From Meconema thalassinum (lineage: Eukaryota; Arthropoda; Insecta; Orthoptera; Tettigoniidae), in the NCBI GenBank assembly GCA_946902985.2, contig OX336389.2, positions 345,066,444 through 345,130,443 on the forward strand: a DNA stretch of 64,000 nt, given 5' to 3'. Of this stretch, positions 1 through 13,088 are shown piece after piece. The stretch's first letter is position 1; every line of letters starts with the position of its first letter. Under the pieces are notes generated by a model, which worked only from the letters and a program-made list of their open reading frames with translations, did no database searches and was not told the DNA's origin. Both the position numbers and the translations under genes were made by a program.

Positions 1-709
1 CAATGATATGATGATCTCTTCTACAAGACAAATTAATGGGAGTAGAAATTCTTGTTGTTATATGCCGCACTTCTCTGTAGCTAAGCATTGTTCCATACCT
101 TTTGCGGCCAGTAATGTAGTTTCACAAGGGCACACAGGCACCAGAAACTTGATCTCTCAAAGGCGACAATTCCACATCGATTTATTGCTGTTCTCATATG
201 GTAGGCCATCTTTCTGAGGTTGGTTTGGCAATGATAATTTTTTAATCTGTCTGTTGAGATGTTCAGCCAGGATCTCTAGGGAGGTGTGATTGAGGTGGTC
301 TGGGCCGCCAACATGCTGATAAATGAGCAGTTATGTTGATGCTTATGGGGAAATATTTCATAATTCTGTCCATGTTCTTTTATGTATAGAATATCGGATA
401 TGCATTCTTATAATTTCTACACTTGAAGTTCCAAGCTCAGATGTTATTTTAAGTACCGGTAATCATTGTATACAATGGTAAGGTAGTTATTGAGGTTTTA
501 AGGGGCAGAACAGCGAGGTCACCTGTGATCAGTAAATAGTAGCATGCAAATGAGAAAAGATTTAAATGAAAGATGTTTAACGGAGCTAAATTTTAATAGG
601 GAAAGGTCAGTGCCATTAAGAGATAATGTAAATGTGTGAATAACAAACAAGTAAATAACATGTGTTTGAGGTTTGACTGTAAATAATAATAATAATAATA
701 ATGATGATA
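1..709. other. No recognisable gene or element
   Basis: AT-rich sequence with only short chance ORFs. A small ATA-type triplet run (about 682-712) closes the stretch. I see no domain, tRNA or terminal repeat. Confidence 0.5.
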
Positions 710-1070
710 ATAGAGTAGAGCCTCCATTATCTGGGCTATTCAATGTCAGAGGGTAGCTGGGAAAATCGAAAATTATGCGTAATGGAATATTATTTGTAAT
801 CAAAAAGGTCATAATACAAGCATTAAAAACATGTTTAGATGATTATGGAACCATAAATCTTTTTCATCCACGCCTTTTGTACACTTCTATTGAAACCCAA
901 CATGAAGAGTTATTGTTGACTTCTTCGTACTTTTCCTTCTTGACAACACAAGATTCCCATCAGCTGGTATGACAGACTCCAAAATTTCTGCGTTACGTTT
1001 CACTAAATCCTGAACTGTTTGCTAATCAACTCTGAATTCTACACGCACGTTTTTCACGCTTCCACACTTC
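710..1070 (-). pseudogene. Possible pogo/Tigger (jerky-like) transposon fragment
   Basis: The start of this stretch (GTAGAGCCTCCATTATCTGG) resembles the terminal repeat of pogo/Tigger elements, which typically reads GTAGAGCCTCGATTATCCGG. The - strand translation near 1000 gives a degenerate stretch with DLVKRNAEILESV followed by a Lys/Arg-rich segment, reminiscent of the helix-turn-helix region of jerky-like transposases. There are stops, no catalytic DDD motif is visible and only one end is seen. It is at best a broken remnant; chance similarity is possible. Confidence 0.35.
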
Positions 1071-2104
1071 TTAACCCTTTAAGTGCTGAGTTTCCATTTG
1101 ACTGTGTGGCATCTCAGTGCTGAGTTAATATATTCATATGTTAAATAAATTGTAGAAGCCACAATTTTTAACCTATCAGGGGGGTGAATAGCTTAAAATG
1201 TGTGTAAATGTTGGTTCTTTAAAATACAAATTGCAAATTGAAGATTCTACGATTATGTTCAATATTATAGTTAGAGAAATGAAAATTTAACTTTTTGTGC
1301 TCACGTGTACATCACCTTTATACAATGAAAAGGGACCAAAATAAGAATATTTCCTAAAATCTGTAGGCAACTAATATATGTTATTTCTTACAAGTACAAT
1401 GATTGATATTTTCACAAATTCAATGTGATCAGTGGTAGGCTACACATGAAAATGAAAACTACTGAATGAAATATAGAAATACAGAAAATAACTCAAAATT
1501 ACCAGTATAGATGTTTCTTTTGTATGAGTTTGTAAGTATGAAGAGTCTGTTTGCTGTAACATTTGTTGTTTTAGAAGGTTTTCTTCGTGTGAAACACTTC
1601 AAAACATGGCACAATGCATAGCCCTTTGTCACACAATCGGCCAGGCGCGGATCTAGAGTTTGGTTTTGTGGGGGGGTCAGAGAATCTAAATTGTTAAAAA
1701 AAAATTGTATCACTAAAAACACAATTACAAAATAACCAAACGTTCAAAACCAGACCAATTTTTTGCAAAATTTTATGCGTTTAGCGCACCAAAAATATTC
1801 GTACAAATTGCAACGGCATGTTTTGCGACTTTCACATCGAGCTTCGAGGAAAGTATCAAGGTACGTTACAGTTTCGGCAAGTCGAGTGGTACCGACAAAG
1901 GGAGAAAGTCACAGCTTAAATTGCCAACCAAGCTTGCCGTTTGGACGTCAGCAAAATTTTTTGGTTCGAAAAAAGCCCCAAATTCCTATCCGTGCGTTGC
2001 TGCACATTCATCATGACATCACTATAAACATCGTTTCGGTAATCACAAGGTTTGATATACAAAATAGACTAGTTGATTTTGTTATGTATAAATAATCGTT
2101 TTTA

Positions 2105-3573
2105 TACACACATCAAAAAAAGTTTTGCATCACCTCGGTTCCAAGAGTTCCGGAACCGTTAAATACAAAGGGAATAGAGATCAACACAAACAACATTTCA
2201 GCTCGTTTTATTGCTCATGAGACCCACACATTGCATGTTGTACCATCATACAGCTAGACTTTCAGCATTTGTGGTCCAGATTGCAGTACACACCACTACC
2301 TCTAATACCCAGTAGCACGTCCTCTTGCATTGATGCATGCCTGTATTCGCCGTGGCATACTATCCACAAGTTCATCAAGACACTGTTGGTCCAAATTGTC
2401 CCACTCCTCAACGACAATTCGGCGTAAATCTCTCAGAGTGGTTGGTGGGTCAAGACGTCCATAAACAGCCCTTTTCAACATATCCCAGGCATGTTCGATA
2501 GGGTTCATGTCTGGCGAACATGCTGGCCACTGTAGTCGAGCGATGTCGTTATCTTGAAGGAACGCATTCACAAGATGTGCACGATGAGGTCGAGAATTGT
2601 CGTCCATGAAGACAAATGCCTCTCCAATATTCTGCCGATATGGTTGCACTATGGGTCGGAGGATGTCATTCAGGTATCGTAAAGCCGTTTCGGAGCCTTC
2701 CATGACCACCAGTGGCGTACGTCGGCCCCACATAATGCCACCCCAAAACATCAGGGAACCACCACCTTGCTGCACTCGCTGGACAGTGTGTCTAAGACGT
2801 TCAGCCTGACCAGGGTGCCTCCAAACACGTCTCCGACGATTGTCTGGTTGAAGGCATATGCGACACTCATCGGTGAAGAGAACGTGATGCCAATTCCGTG
2901 GGGTCCATTCAGCATGTTGTTGGGCCCATCTGTACCGCGCTGCATGGTGTCGGGGTTGCAAAGCTGGACCTCGCCATGGACGTCGGGAGTGAAGTTGCGC
3001 ATCATGCAGCCTATTGCGCACAGTTTGAGTTGAAACACGACGTCCTGTGGCTGAACGAAACGCATTATTCAACATGGTGGCATTGCTGTCAGGGTTCCTC
3101 CGAGCGGCAATCCGTAAGTAGCGGTCATCCACTACAGTAGTAGCCCTTGGGCGGCCTGAGCGAGGCCTGTCATCGACAGTTCCTGTATCTCTGTACCTCC
3201 TCCATGTCCGAACAACATCGCTTTGGTTCACTCTGAGACGCCTGGAAACTTCCCTTGTTGAGAGCCCTTCTTGACACAAAGTAACAATGCGGACGCGATC
3301 GAACTGCGGTATTGACCTTCTAGGCATGGTAGAACTACAGACAACATGAGCAGCGTACCTTCGTCCTGGTGGAATGACTGGAACTGATCGGCTGTCGTAC
3401 CCCCTCCGTCTAATAGGCCCTGCTCATGCATGGTTGTTTACATCTTTGAGCAGTTTTAGTGACATCTATGAACAGTCAAAGGGACTGTATCTTGGATACA
3501 ATATACACAGTCAACGTCTATATGCCGGAGATCTGGGAACCGAGGTGATGCAAAACTTTTTTTGATGTGTGTA
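2105..3573 (-). mobile_element. Tc1-like transposon, apparently complete
   Basis: Perfect inverted terminal repeats of about 38 bp, beginning TACACACATC at both ends (left arm 2105-2142, right arm 3536-3573), lie next to TA dinucleotides at 2103-2104 and 3574-3575, consistent with TA target duplication. The exact edge is ambiguous because the ends read TATA. Total length is about 1.47 kb with one uninterrupted transposase gene. Identical arms and an open reading frame suggest recent insertion into the older hAT MITE. Confidence 0.92.
2302..3327 (-). CDS. Tc1-like transposase, intact (DD34E)
   Basis: 341 residues with no interruption, the usual length for Tc1-family transposases. Residues 1-120 form the bipartite paired-like DNA-binding region (LSTREVSRRLRV, then a GRPRATT hinge). 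The catalytic domain follows, with D153 in LFTDECR, D243 in FMDDNSRPHRA and E278 in SPDMNPIEHAWDMLK. There are 34 residues between the last two, the DD34E signature. The Gly-rich segment MFWGGI lies around residue 193. The ATG at 3327 gives MPRRSIPQFDR, a typical start. The enzyme would bind the flanking inverted repeats and move the element by cut and paste at TA. Whether it is expressed cannot be judged. Confidence 0.92.
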   Translation of the reverse strand: MPRRSIPQFDRVRIVTLCQEGLSTREVSRRLRVNQSDVVRTWRRYRDTGTVDDRPRSGRPRATTVVDDRYLRIAARRNPDSNATMLNNAFRSATGRRVSTQTVRNRLHDAQLHSRRPWRGPALQPRHHAARYRWAQQHAEWTPRNWHHVLFTDECRICLQPDNRRRRVWRHPGQAERLRHTVQRVQQGGGSLMFWGGIMWGRRTPLVVMEGSETALRYLNDILRPIVQPYRQNIGEAFVFMDDNSRPHRAHLVNAFLQDNDIARLQWPACSPDMNPIEHAWDMLKRAVYGRLDPPTTLRDLRRIVVEEWDNLDQQCLDELVDSMPRRIQACINARGRATGY

Positions 3574-3793
3574 TAACAGGTCTGAAGTTGTAAATATGTA
3601 CAGTTATAACAGAACATAAGAATTGCAATAAAGATATTTTCAGTATTGGATAAAATGAAAAAAAAAAACCTGTTTTTCACTTAAAATTCGTTAAGTTTTA
3701 TTTGTCTGGTTATTGTGTTTTCGTTTTTTGAGTTTGCAAAAAAATTTGGTCTCCGTTTGGGGGGGGGGGGGTCATGACCCCCGTGACCCCCCC

Positions 3794-6700
3794 CAGTGGC
3801 GTAGCTAGATCTGAAGGGGCCCCGGGGCAAGAAGTTGAAATGGGGTCCCCTCACTATCTTTTGAAAACCTGAACTAACTGCAAGACTTGAATATTAATAA
3901 TGTTCGATGATAATAACTTATCAAAGTGACTTTATGCACTTTTCGAATTCCTCCCCCCTTGCCACTTCCCTTTTTCTAGAAATATTTAATTTATACTTTG
4001 GCTGGTGGCTCCATAAAATGTCCTATATAATTATGACAAATAATAGCTATAGCTTTTCCATTTGTGAAATTGTGATATCGTAATAAGAAAAATACGTCTA
4101 CACAAATAACAATTAAAAAGAGAAGAGAACTGCATGTGAATATATATTATAAGTATACATATTTGTTCTTTTATGACTGAAAATAATGAAGCTAGAGTAG
4201 AAAACAAAAGTGAACAGATAGGATCGTCTATGAAGTACTAGGCTTTAAATATAAAATACATGCCAGGTCAAAAGCTCAAAATTATAAATGTATTACCGTA
4301 TACAAATAACTTGAAATAAAATTAATGTATAAATTTTTACTCATTGTTTACAAAAAAATTGTTGAGTTATTATTATTAAAAATACTATTTAAAACAAATA
4401 AACTTATCAACTAACGTAATTTACACAAAACTTTTTCCCCTACTCTTTGCACCTGCAAACATGTTAATTACATGTGAAAATTTAAGTTTTCGAGCTCTTT
4501 CATTTTCAATCGATAAAAGGGCCAACCCACTTTTGTTCTTGGCTCATTGTGCTTCTTAGTAGGACTTGATAATTTTCAGCTTGGAAAAAGATCTCTGCTT
4601 CAGCCACTGTGATAGGTACAGTCAAGAAAATAAAACAAGTAGTACACACGTCAGGATAGTTTGCAACCAGAATGTGATTTTCAATGTAGAGGAGATCTAT
4701 CAGTTGCTCAACAGTCGACATTTTCTTCATTTTAGAGGGAAAAGATGCAGGCACGCTGGAAATTTGTGCAGGAAATGTTGGCGACACATCATCAGAAAAA
4801 GTCTCGGCGAAACCTTTTGCCTCTTAAACAGTTCGTCATCTGGAGACATTTAGATACGATGTTCAGTTGCAATAAAATCTTTGTTTGTACAATTAACAGA
4901 AGCACAAATTCAAAACTTTCAATTTTCTTTTTCAATCCTATTGCATCATTCCTTTCCTTTGCCTTATTACTTGTCGAAATAAGTATGGTTAGCTCTCTTA
5001 ATACGTCGCCAAACATCTCTTTTAAAGAAAAAACTGCTTTGTACCTTCCCGACCATCTTATTGGGTTGAGTGTTCTTAACGTTTTGTTTGCATTTTCATA
5101 TGCATCTTGCAGCACCAGCCAGTGTTTGATACTGTGTCCAAAAACGTTGTAGACATTTAATACATCCTCAAAAACTGTGATATTTCACGATTGGCTTCTA
5201 TAGCGTCTTTCAACACCAGATTTAAATTGTGACTTGTACGAAATATGCATGTGGCGCAACTTCTTGAATCTTTTTCTGCATTCCATTGTATACTCCACTC
5301 ATTATGCTTGCGTCGTCATAACCTTGGCCACGACATTTTTTCAATTCAAGACCTTGATCTTTAATAGATTCCACTATTTTACTTGCCAAACCAAATGCAC
5401 TTTGATCTTCTACTTTTGTAAAAGAAGTAACTTAAACGTCTCGCAAATCTTTATTTCTTTGGGTTTATTTTTGTCATCATTTACCACTTTGAGACCCTGA
5501 AAACTTCACTTAACTGATCAACTTTACTTATATCCTGTGTTGATCCATAACAACAGAGAAAAAAGGAGAGCTCTGAATTTCATATTTGATTTCTTTCAGT
5601 ACTTCATTTTCCATCAAAGAAATAACTTCATTTTGGATGCTAGGGCTTAAATAGTTTACACTTTCTGCTGGCTTTTGCAAAAGGGTTTTTAGTACAGGGT
5701 TATAGTCAGACAGAAGTTCTATTATAGTCAAGAAATTTCCTTTATTTGGATCTTCCATTTTACTACTTCTTCCGCGGAAAGCAAGGTTACAGGTGGCCAA
5801 AGTTAATGAAACATTAACCAGGCCTATTCTTTCTAGAACGTTCCTCCAGTAATTTTTCTCTTCTTTTAACTGTTTTTCTAAAGCATCACTTATTGTTTCA
5901 TCATTCTTCCATTTCTCAAATATAACACAAGAAAATATGTGGTCATACGATTGTTCATGAGTTTTAATTCTATCAGAAAGATATTTCCAGTCGTTTAGTC
6001 CCGTACTACTGAAAGTGTTCTCTGAATGTTATGGGAACAGCCAACATGGTTGACAGTAGACACGGTCTAACTTTTGCGAATAGCAAAGCCAGAGTCTGTT
6101 ACGTTTCATCCCAGAACCTGATATAAAACTGTAGTAATTGGTTGAAAATGATCTTTTACTTCCTCGTCCATCAGGCTGTTTTGGAAAGGGACTACGAGGT
6201 TGACAAGGTCCTGATGCTATGATTAACCTTTTCATTTCTGGATTATTGACGGGACTGGGAAATTCAATTTTGTCTTGCAAAACATAATTTTCCTCGTGTC
6301 CAGTTTCAGCCAAGCTTACTGCTTCCTTGTTATTATTGACTGACTGATCAAGACATGAAAGGCCACTATGAGTGGTCGGAACATCGATTGTATGTACTTC
6401 AGACTGATGATGAGCGTCAACATCTGAAAAAAAATACACAGTGAATAATATTGAGCAATAAAATTTAGTGTAGTGGTTTACAGTTCATTGCAGTGTTTTA
6501 TTTGTAGAAACAGATTCAACTAACTGTTGAACTAAACCAACTAACTGATTATTGGTTGGTTAACGGGACTAAAAGACTGTGTAACCAATGATAGTCATCC
6601 GTTGAAACGATGCATACTGTATACCCGATACAGTGTGATTTTTAATGTGAAGTGAAAAACAAATGTGCTCAGTCCAAGTGAAGTGAATCAACCGTCGCAA

Positions 6701-7547
6701 TTCGCAAATGGCTTCATTGTTTTTATCACACATTCTATGCTTTTTATAATATTAATGTAATATGATATTAGTTTGTTATAAAATATTACGTCCTGACCAA
6801 ATTGTTAATAGAAAATAACAATAATTTCACTTTGCTTAACAACTTATAACAAATTTACAATATAGTTAACTTTGGTTTCTTCTTAACTTAATTATTTTCA
6901 TTATCTTCATTTTGATCTTGTTTCTGCACCGAAACGTACTCTAAATCTGATTGAGTTTGAGGGTGCAACCATGCAGTTAACGATTTAGTACAAGCACGAA
7001 CCGTCTCCTCTTGTTTTCTTTCATCCTTCCTTTTTTTCGCTCAACTTTCATAAGTACGTTTCATAGCGTCGTTAAAAAAATTGCACAATGCAGCCACAAC
7101 TTAAGTTCAACCACTTAACCGGGAACCGCTGTGGCGACGTACCAACTACACTACTACTACTACTACTCTGTTACTGTACATTGCTGTGGTGTGATGTCGC
7201 AGTGGAGGGGGAAGGGGTGGAACGATGAGTCATGCTCATGCTCTGAATGGGGAACAATGCATTGTCTGTCCGGCGCCTGGGTCGGGCGCCCGGCTATCAA
7301 AAATACTCATAGAATACCTCACAAATCGATGGATATATCTTACATACAGATTGCACTGAATGAGACTAGTTTCTAAACACAAGTTTAGACGCGTAGTTCA
7401 GTACAATTGGGGCCCCTGAACTAGATTGAATTCTCAAATATGTTTTCTAGTACTACTTTTATTTATTATTATTTATTTATAATATTTCTTTTAGGGTTTG
7501 GGGCCCCGGGGCGGTGCCCCGCTTGCCCCATTGTAGCTACGCCACTG
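3794..7547 (-). mobile_element. hAT element (DUF4371/ZMYM1-like), decayed
   Basis: Ends are a perfect 14-bp inverted repeat CAGTGGCGTAGCTA (3794-3807 and 7534-7547). Both junctions lie in a poly-C tract (7 C on the left, 22 C on the right), so the 8-bp duplication cannot be separated from the homopolymer. Length is about 3.75 kb. Transposase remnants on the - strand run from 6439 to 4506. It inserted into the C-tract near the right end of the outer hAT MITE. Confidence 0.88.
4506..6439 (-). pseudogene. hAT transposase with TTF zinc finger (ZMYM1-like), broken
   Basis: Pieces in N-to-C order: 6439-6029 has a TTF-type zinc-finger end (FSTNYYSF, then LDRVYCQPCWLF). 5800-5528 has the DUF4371 core (CNLAFRGRSS, NKGNFLTIIELLSDYNPVLK, VNYLSPSIQNEVI, then SPFFSVVMDQ). 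5115-4792 carries a helical region with RWSGRYKAVFSLKE. 4787-4506 is the C-terminal hAT dimerisation region (LTVPITVAEAE, then LLRSTMSQEQ). The pieces are separated by stops and frameshifts, so no complete protein is made. In this family an RNase-H-like fold catalyses cut-and-paste transposition. The order and family assignment are firm, the exact break points less so. Confidence 0.85.
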
Positions 7548-7856
7548 CCCCCCCCCCCCCCCCCCCCCCATCTCTTGAATCCGTGCCTGCAATCGGCACC
7601 AATAGCGGCTTTCTCTCGGCTTCACAGGGTGGAGTGAGCACACACATGGCATATCTTCTTACCTGGTTTACCAGAGGTGGTAGGGGGAATCTCATTAGGA
7701 AAATGACGTGCAGTAAGGCGCAATGGATTTTCCTCTAGGGATGGTCGGCCACCTTTATGTGGTTTGACAGGGGTATGGTGGTGTTCGGACAGCTCTCGGA
7801 TAACTTCCAATTGGAATTTCGCCAAGGACATATGGCTACCGGTTTGGACTTGGTAC

Positions 7857-10800
7857 TGAACTCTAATTCTAAATGTTTCAGGATGGACAGGATGCTATTT
7901 AGGACGTTTTGGTGAAATTTGGAGAAGATTGCGGTATTTTTGGAGGAATTACGATATTTTTAAAATTTTAATATGAGAGGAAGCTTCAGATTGTATTTGA
8001 CAACAACAAAATGGCGAGAGAAGCCGCCCTTGGGCAATGCTGCGTAGTATTTTCGCTAGGCCGCCCATAGCAACTTGCAGAGTTCGAAGAGAAATGCGTT
8101 GATTGGCTAATCCAATATCCAGAAACAGTGAGGGAAAGAGAAAGAGTGCGCTTGATGAGAAGCTTCGTCGATTTATAAATTGCCATTTATTAAAGAAGAG
8201 AGAATCTGCACATTTAAAACTATTGAGAAAGGATCTAAATTAAAAGGATTTATGATAGTCGCCCAGAGATGGAAGTTTGATAATCCTGTAAGAAGATATA
8301 AGCAATGATTGGTTTACCGCTTTTTCTCATGACGCGCCAGTCGATTGGTTTTGAGGTGCGTGGTGACGCGCTGCTGATCGAGGTCTTTTGTGTTGGAGCG
8401 ACAAGAGGAACGGACCTGCGACACTTGAGTTCCTGAAACTAGCGTGTGTAAGATAGGGGTCTCACGCGAACATAGTGTGTCGGCGAGGAAGGCGGTCCCG
8501 TCGGTCAGAAATTAACACGGGAAGTCCGTTGAAGATGTGGGAAACAGAATATCGTCATAATATCAGTTCTCGTGTGAAACTAGTATTGAGAGTTTGACTA
8601 AACTAAAGAGAAACATCGTGTGTACATTTCGTGAAAGTTTCAAGACGACATTTGAAAGAATAAGATAGTTTTCTTTGTTGAAAGCACTCTCTTTATATAA
8701 GCACGTTTCGCTTGGTACGTGTCAGCTATACAGGCGTGGAGGGAAGGCCCGTTATATGCCTGTGCTAATATATTTGTAGGACAGCAGCACCCATTTATAG
8801 CTAGTCTCTGTTTAGTGACAAGCTTTTTATCGAAATGTTCGACATGCAAGCGTTAAGGGGAATAGTTAACATTGTGTTTAACGCAGTTGTGATCATGAAC
8901 TAAGCCAAGTTATGCGCGGGGAACGTGATGTTACACTGTCAGACTGGAATACCAGGCAACCGACATTAATCTTAAAATTATAAGATGTGGTGTAACGATT
9001 ACAAAGCTACAATCCAACATTACGAGATGGAACTTGATTACCGCGTCATGGCTAGTTATTATCAGACCCGAATCGAAGCCGTTCATCGTACTTCGAGACT
9101 GGGAGTTTCTTGCGGTATCGCTGATCGAGGCGAGATCCGTGTTCGAAGCCAGTCAGGGAGATTAACGATCGGAGATCCAGGATTCGAGTCGTGACAAGGC
9201 AGTCTTCCGAAGAAAGAGGATGAAGATTATTAAGTGTGGAATTACTGGTGTCGTTAGTAATTCCCTCCATACTTCTTCTACAAGATGTCATCGCAAGGTA
9301 GAGACAGAAATCCTCGTTAGTAGCTGTTGGTTCTTTTTGTAGTTAGTTGTAGAGTAGAATATCAGAGAGCATGGCACCATTTCAACGCTAAATTATTTTG
9401 TTGTGTGTGAAATAGTTTAAGCCCAGAAATTATTTTTCAGCGTTGGACATTTAAATATTAATTTTCTTTTAGTGAGATTTTCGGATAATAACATTTGGAT
9501 TTTTGACTTATAGGTTTTGAGATTTAAGCTCATTTTATAAATAATTTCGTTTATCGAATTTATTTCGATCCACGTATCTTTGGGAATTTTATTGAAGTTT
9601 ATTGAATATTATTCAGCATTTTAGAAAATGGTATTAATTTACCCAAGCAACTTAGACTTTGAAAAGGATATTTATTTGGAAATTAATTATTATTTGGACA
9701 TTCCCAAAATTTTACAGTTATCTTCGAGTCTGACTCCGTTCAAGTAATTATTTAATCAAACATTTTGAATTGGTGGAAGGATGAAACATTATTTGGACAT
9801 TCCACTTTAGCCAGTCATAATTAATAATAATTTATCTGTGGATAAATTATTTTATTTTATTTGAGAGTTCTTATCTGCTCGGACAAATTAACACATTTGA
9901 GTATTCTACGAAATTTTGCAACACTCTTGGAGATTGTTATTGACTTTGATTGCATTAACGCAATATTTTGGAAAGACCAGAGAGAAGTAACGAATGTTTA
10001 TATTTATTAAATGTTAACAACAATTATTTGAAATCTAGAGTAACTTATACTAGTAAACCATTACGTCATCACTGTTTATTAGAGTCGACTATTATGTATT
10101 TTCACAACATCTGAAAGAGGTATACGCTGTAATTATTATATGTAAATATATCATGAAAACAAGGCATTATATGCAATTTAAATAATTTGTTATGGCAGAA
10201 TACTGTATCAATCGATTGAAGTGAAGAATTATAGCAGCTATATGTGTTTAATATCAAGCTAAGGAAAATGTTATACGGAATTTACCTATGTAATTGAAAG
10301 ATGTTGTTGTTTAAGTATTCTGTGGATATTTGTTCAGTATATTAGAGAAGGGAAGGTCATTATACGCATTGTGAGCGTTTATTTGGAAATTATAAGTAAA
10401 TATATTACAGTAAAGAATTAAGTAAGACCTTAGTTGTCCAGTATTATTGTAAAACCACTCTCAGTTGAATTGATTAGTTCTATTGGCGGAAAATATTTGG
10501 GAAACTGATTGAAAGTAAAAATGTTGTTAATTATTATTAAGATATTATCAAGGATAAGACATCAATTATATAAGCTTAACTTAACCGTTCGGCTATGTAT
10601 GTATGCCCAATTATAAAACGAAACATCTTTATTATGATGATAGCGATATGAATTTGTAACAGTGACACTTTATTTAAGAGCATAAAAATTTTGGATTGTC
10701 AGTAGCTGACAAGAGAAGGAAGGTTGGATGATTGAGAATCATCACGAATGATGTAAATAACATAAGACATTTGTAAACAATATTTAAATATAATATTATT

Positions 10801-11850
10801 AATAACTAGGAGAATTTAACGATATAATAAAGTTAACTGAATAACTTTCTTAATAAACAACTGATTCTAAAACAATAATAATAATATGGTTTATTATTTG
10901 TATTAACATGATTAATAATTATTTCTAATAATTAATAAACATTTAAATAACAAACATTTTACAAACTTAATTAATATTTTGGAAATATTAATAGCCTTTA
11001 ATTAAATTATTTAATAATAATTTCTATTATTAATCATTAAATAATTTTGGGAACCTTAGTTGACAATTAAACGAAAGTTTAATTTATTTTAAAGTTTTTA
11101 AACGTTTAAACCATAAATTGGAGTGACGTTTAAAGAACGTGACGACATTCTTTAAATACAGTAAGGTTGTTTACTGTTGTGCAAAAGTGATCTTATGGAA
11201 GATCAGTATAAAATTAATTTCTATTATTTTTACCAATGGATGGTTTTGAAATAGTAAGTAGAAATGTCATGGGAAGACATTGGATGTATTAAAACCGATA
11301 TTTGTTCATATATTACTAGAGAACAAGAGTAAAATTTAGGAGCTGTTGTGCTAACAGCTGTTTGATATTTTTTTTATTTATTTTTATTTAAGAAGTGGAG
11401 TACTTCTAACGTCCGTGGGACGATGATTTAATTTCATAATTTGATTATAGGAATTTTCGCAGAATCATTTGCGGATTATATGTAATTATTATAGGAATAT
11501 TTGTTGATTTAATTTTATTTATTATCACTTCGTTAATAAATTTATTTGTTAGTTTTGTAACTGCGTTTTGATGATTTATTTAAGTTATGAAGGAGGATTA
11601 TGTTTTGGTGCATTTGAGATTTTATTGAACCACTAATTTCGCCCACTTAACCGAGAATAGTTAGTTTCTCGAGCTCTTTGTTTATTTAGTTGATCCACCC
11701 ATTTTGCTTTACCAAAACATGATCTTAGAAAGTGTGCACCCCCCATTTAGCTATTGTTGGTAGGATTTCCAGGTTTATGAGCCGGGGACCTCGAGATTCT
11801 GCAATCCAGCTGATCTTCGGATACGACAAGCAGCTCAAATGGTTTAAACG
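7857..11850. mobile_element. Unidentified 4-kb insertion in piggyBac
   Basis: The piggyBac transposase breaks off on the - strand after NAFSLYCT (about 11856) and resumes with MSLAKFQLEVI at 7831. In related transposases these two motifs are nearly adjacent. GGTAC occurs on both sides (7852-7856 and 11851-11855), compatible with a 5-bp target duplication. The interior is AT-rich, especially 9400-11600, with no ORF above about 80 codons that resembles a known protein. I found no terminal inverted repeats and no obvious LTR pair. Its class is unknown; a non-autonomous retroelement or an unrecognised DNA element are both possible, and the right edge could be off by about 100 bp. Confidence 0.55.
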
Positions 11851-13088
11851 GGTACAGTACAAAGAAAATGCATTTAGAAGGCACAGATCTATGACTTGAA
11901 AAAAACATTTTCTTGTACCACCTCGTAGTTTTCCTAACACATTCAATGTAAGAAAGCATCTTATCTGTCTTGTCAACCCACACATACTCTTGTTGTAATC
12001 GACAGCAGTAAATGGTTTCTTCACCCTTTCCCCTGTTTTGTGGTACGTTTTCTCGGTTGTTACCATTTTATTGCGATGGAAGGATGTAAGCATGTAAACT
12101 TCCCTCTTATCCTTCCATCACAATGCCATCATGTTGTCAGTATGATGTGACTCAACATCCCCCTTCTGTAATGCTTTTACAAAAACAGGCATCCCCTTTC
12201 GGTTCTTACGAACAGTACCACACACATTCTTTCTTCCTACAAGATGGTCTACTAACAGTGGGCTAGTATACCAATTGTCTATGAACAGTTGATGTCCCAT
12301 GTCAAAGTATGGTTCAAGTAATGTGGTTACAACACTCCCTGACACTCCTAGTAGTTCATTAGTGCTGATATCTGTATCAGCACCCGTGTATATAACAAAA
12401 TCTAAAATATAGCCGGTTTCCACATCACACAGAACAAAATGTTTAACACCAAACCTGTGACGCTTCGATGGTATATATAGTTTGAAGGACAATCTTCCTT
12501 TGAACAACACAAATGACTCATCAATGCACAGCTTGGCGAATGGCTTCAAAGATTTTCTAAATATTTTTCTCACTTAGTTCACTACCTCTCTAATTTTGAA
12601 AAGTCGATCCCCAGGAGGTTGAACATCATTGTTGCACATGTGCAATATTGTGAGAATCATTTGAAATGTATCCCTAGGCATCATTTCTGAATAAATAGGT
12701 GAGTAGAGCAACCTATCACATGACCAGCATTCAAAAATATTGTTCCTACTGTTTCTTGCCATTAGCTTACACACTGCAAGGAAAGTGTACATTTGATCCA
12801 CGGTAATATCATTCCACTTTCTAAACCTGGAATGTGGTGACAGTTCGATGTTTTCCACCAGTTGTTTGTGATACCGATTTGTTTCATCAACAACCAGCTG
12901 CACCAACTCCACTGTCACAAAAGTTTTAAAAAAATCAACAATTTTAGGGTTTTCTTCAAACACTACTTGTGTTCCAGAATCTGTGACTGTCACTTGAAAG
13001 TCTGGTGGAGAAAAGTTATCCCTCCGCCACGAAAATAGTGATGAAATGCCATTTGTACTTGCCTTATTTTCCTTTTTTCTTTTAGGAG

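Larger units (their letters stand above)
1642..7589. mobile_element. Non-autonomous hAT element hosting two transposons
   Basis: Flanked by a perfect 8-bp direct repeat CAATCGGC (1634-1641 and 7590-7597), the hallmark of hAT insertion. The ends are inverted: CAGGCGCGGATCTAGAG on the left and, inward from the right, CAGGCACGGATTCAAGAG, each followed by a G-rich tract. Without the nested Tc1-like and ZMYM1-type elements it is only about 0.7 kb and has no transposase, so it is a MITE-like passenger. It lies inside the C-terminal coding region of the piggyBac transposase. Confidence 0.88.

Noticed and set aside
1074..1130. Tiny piggyBac-type MITE between two TTAA sites
   Set aside because: The second TTAA lacks the GGG that should precede it; the left CCC end is better explained as the end of the large element.
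7857..11850. LTR retrotransposon
   Set aside because: The 5-bp repeat and a TG start are suggestive, but the right end lacks CA and no LTR pair or primer-binding site was found.
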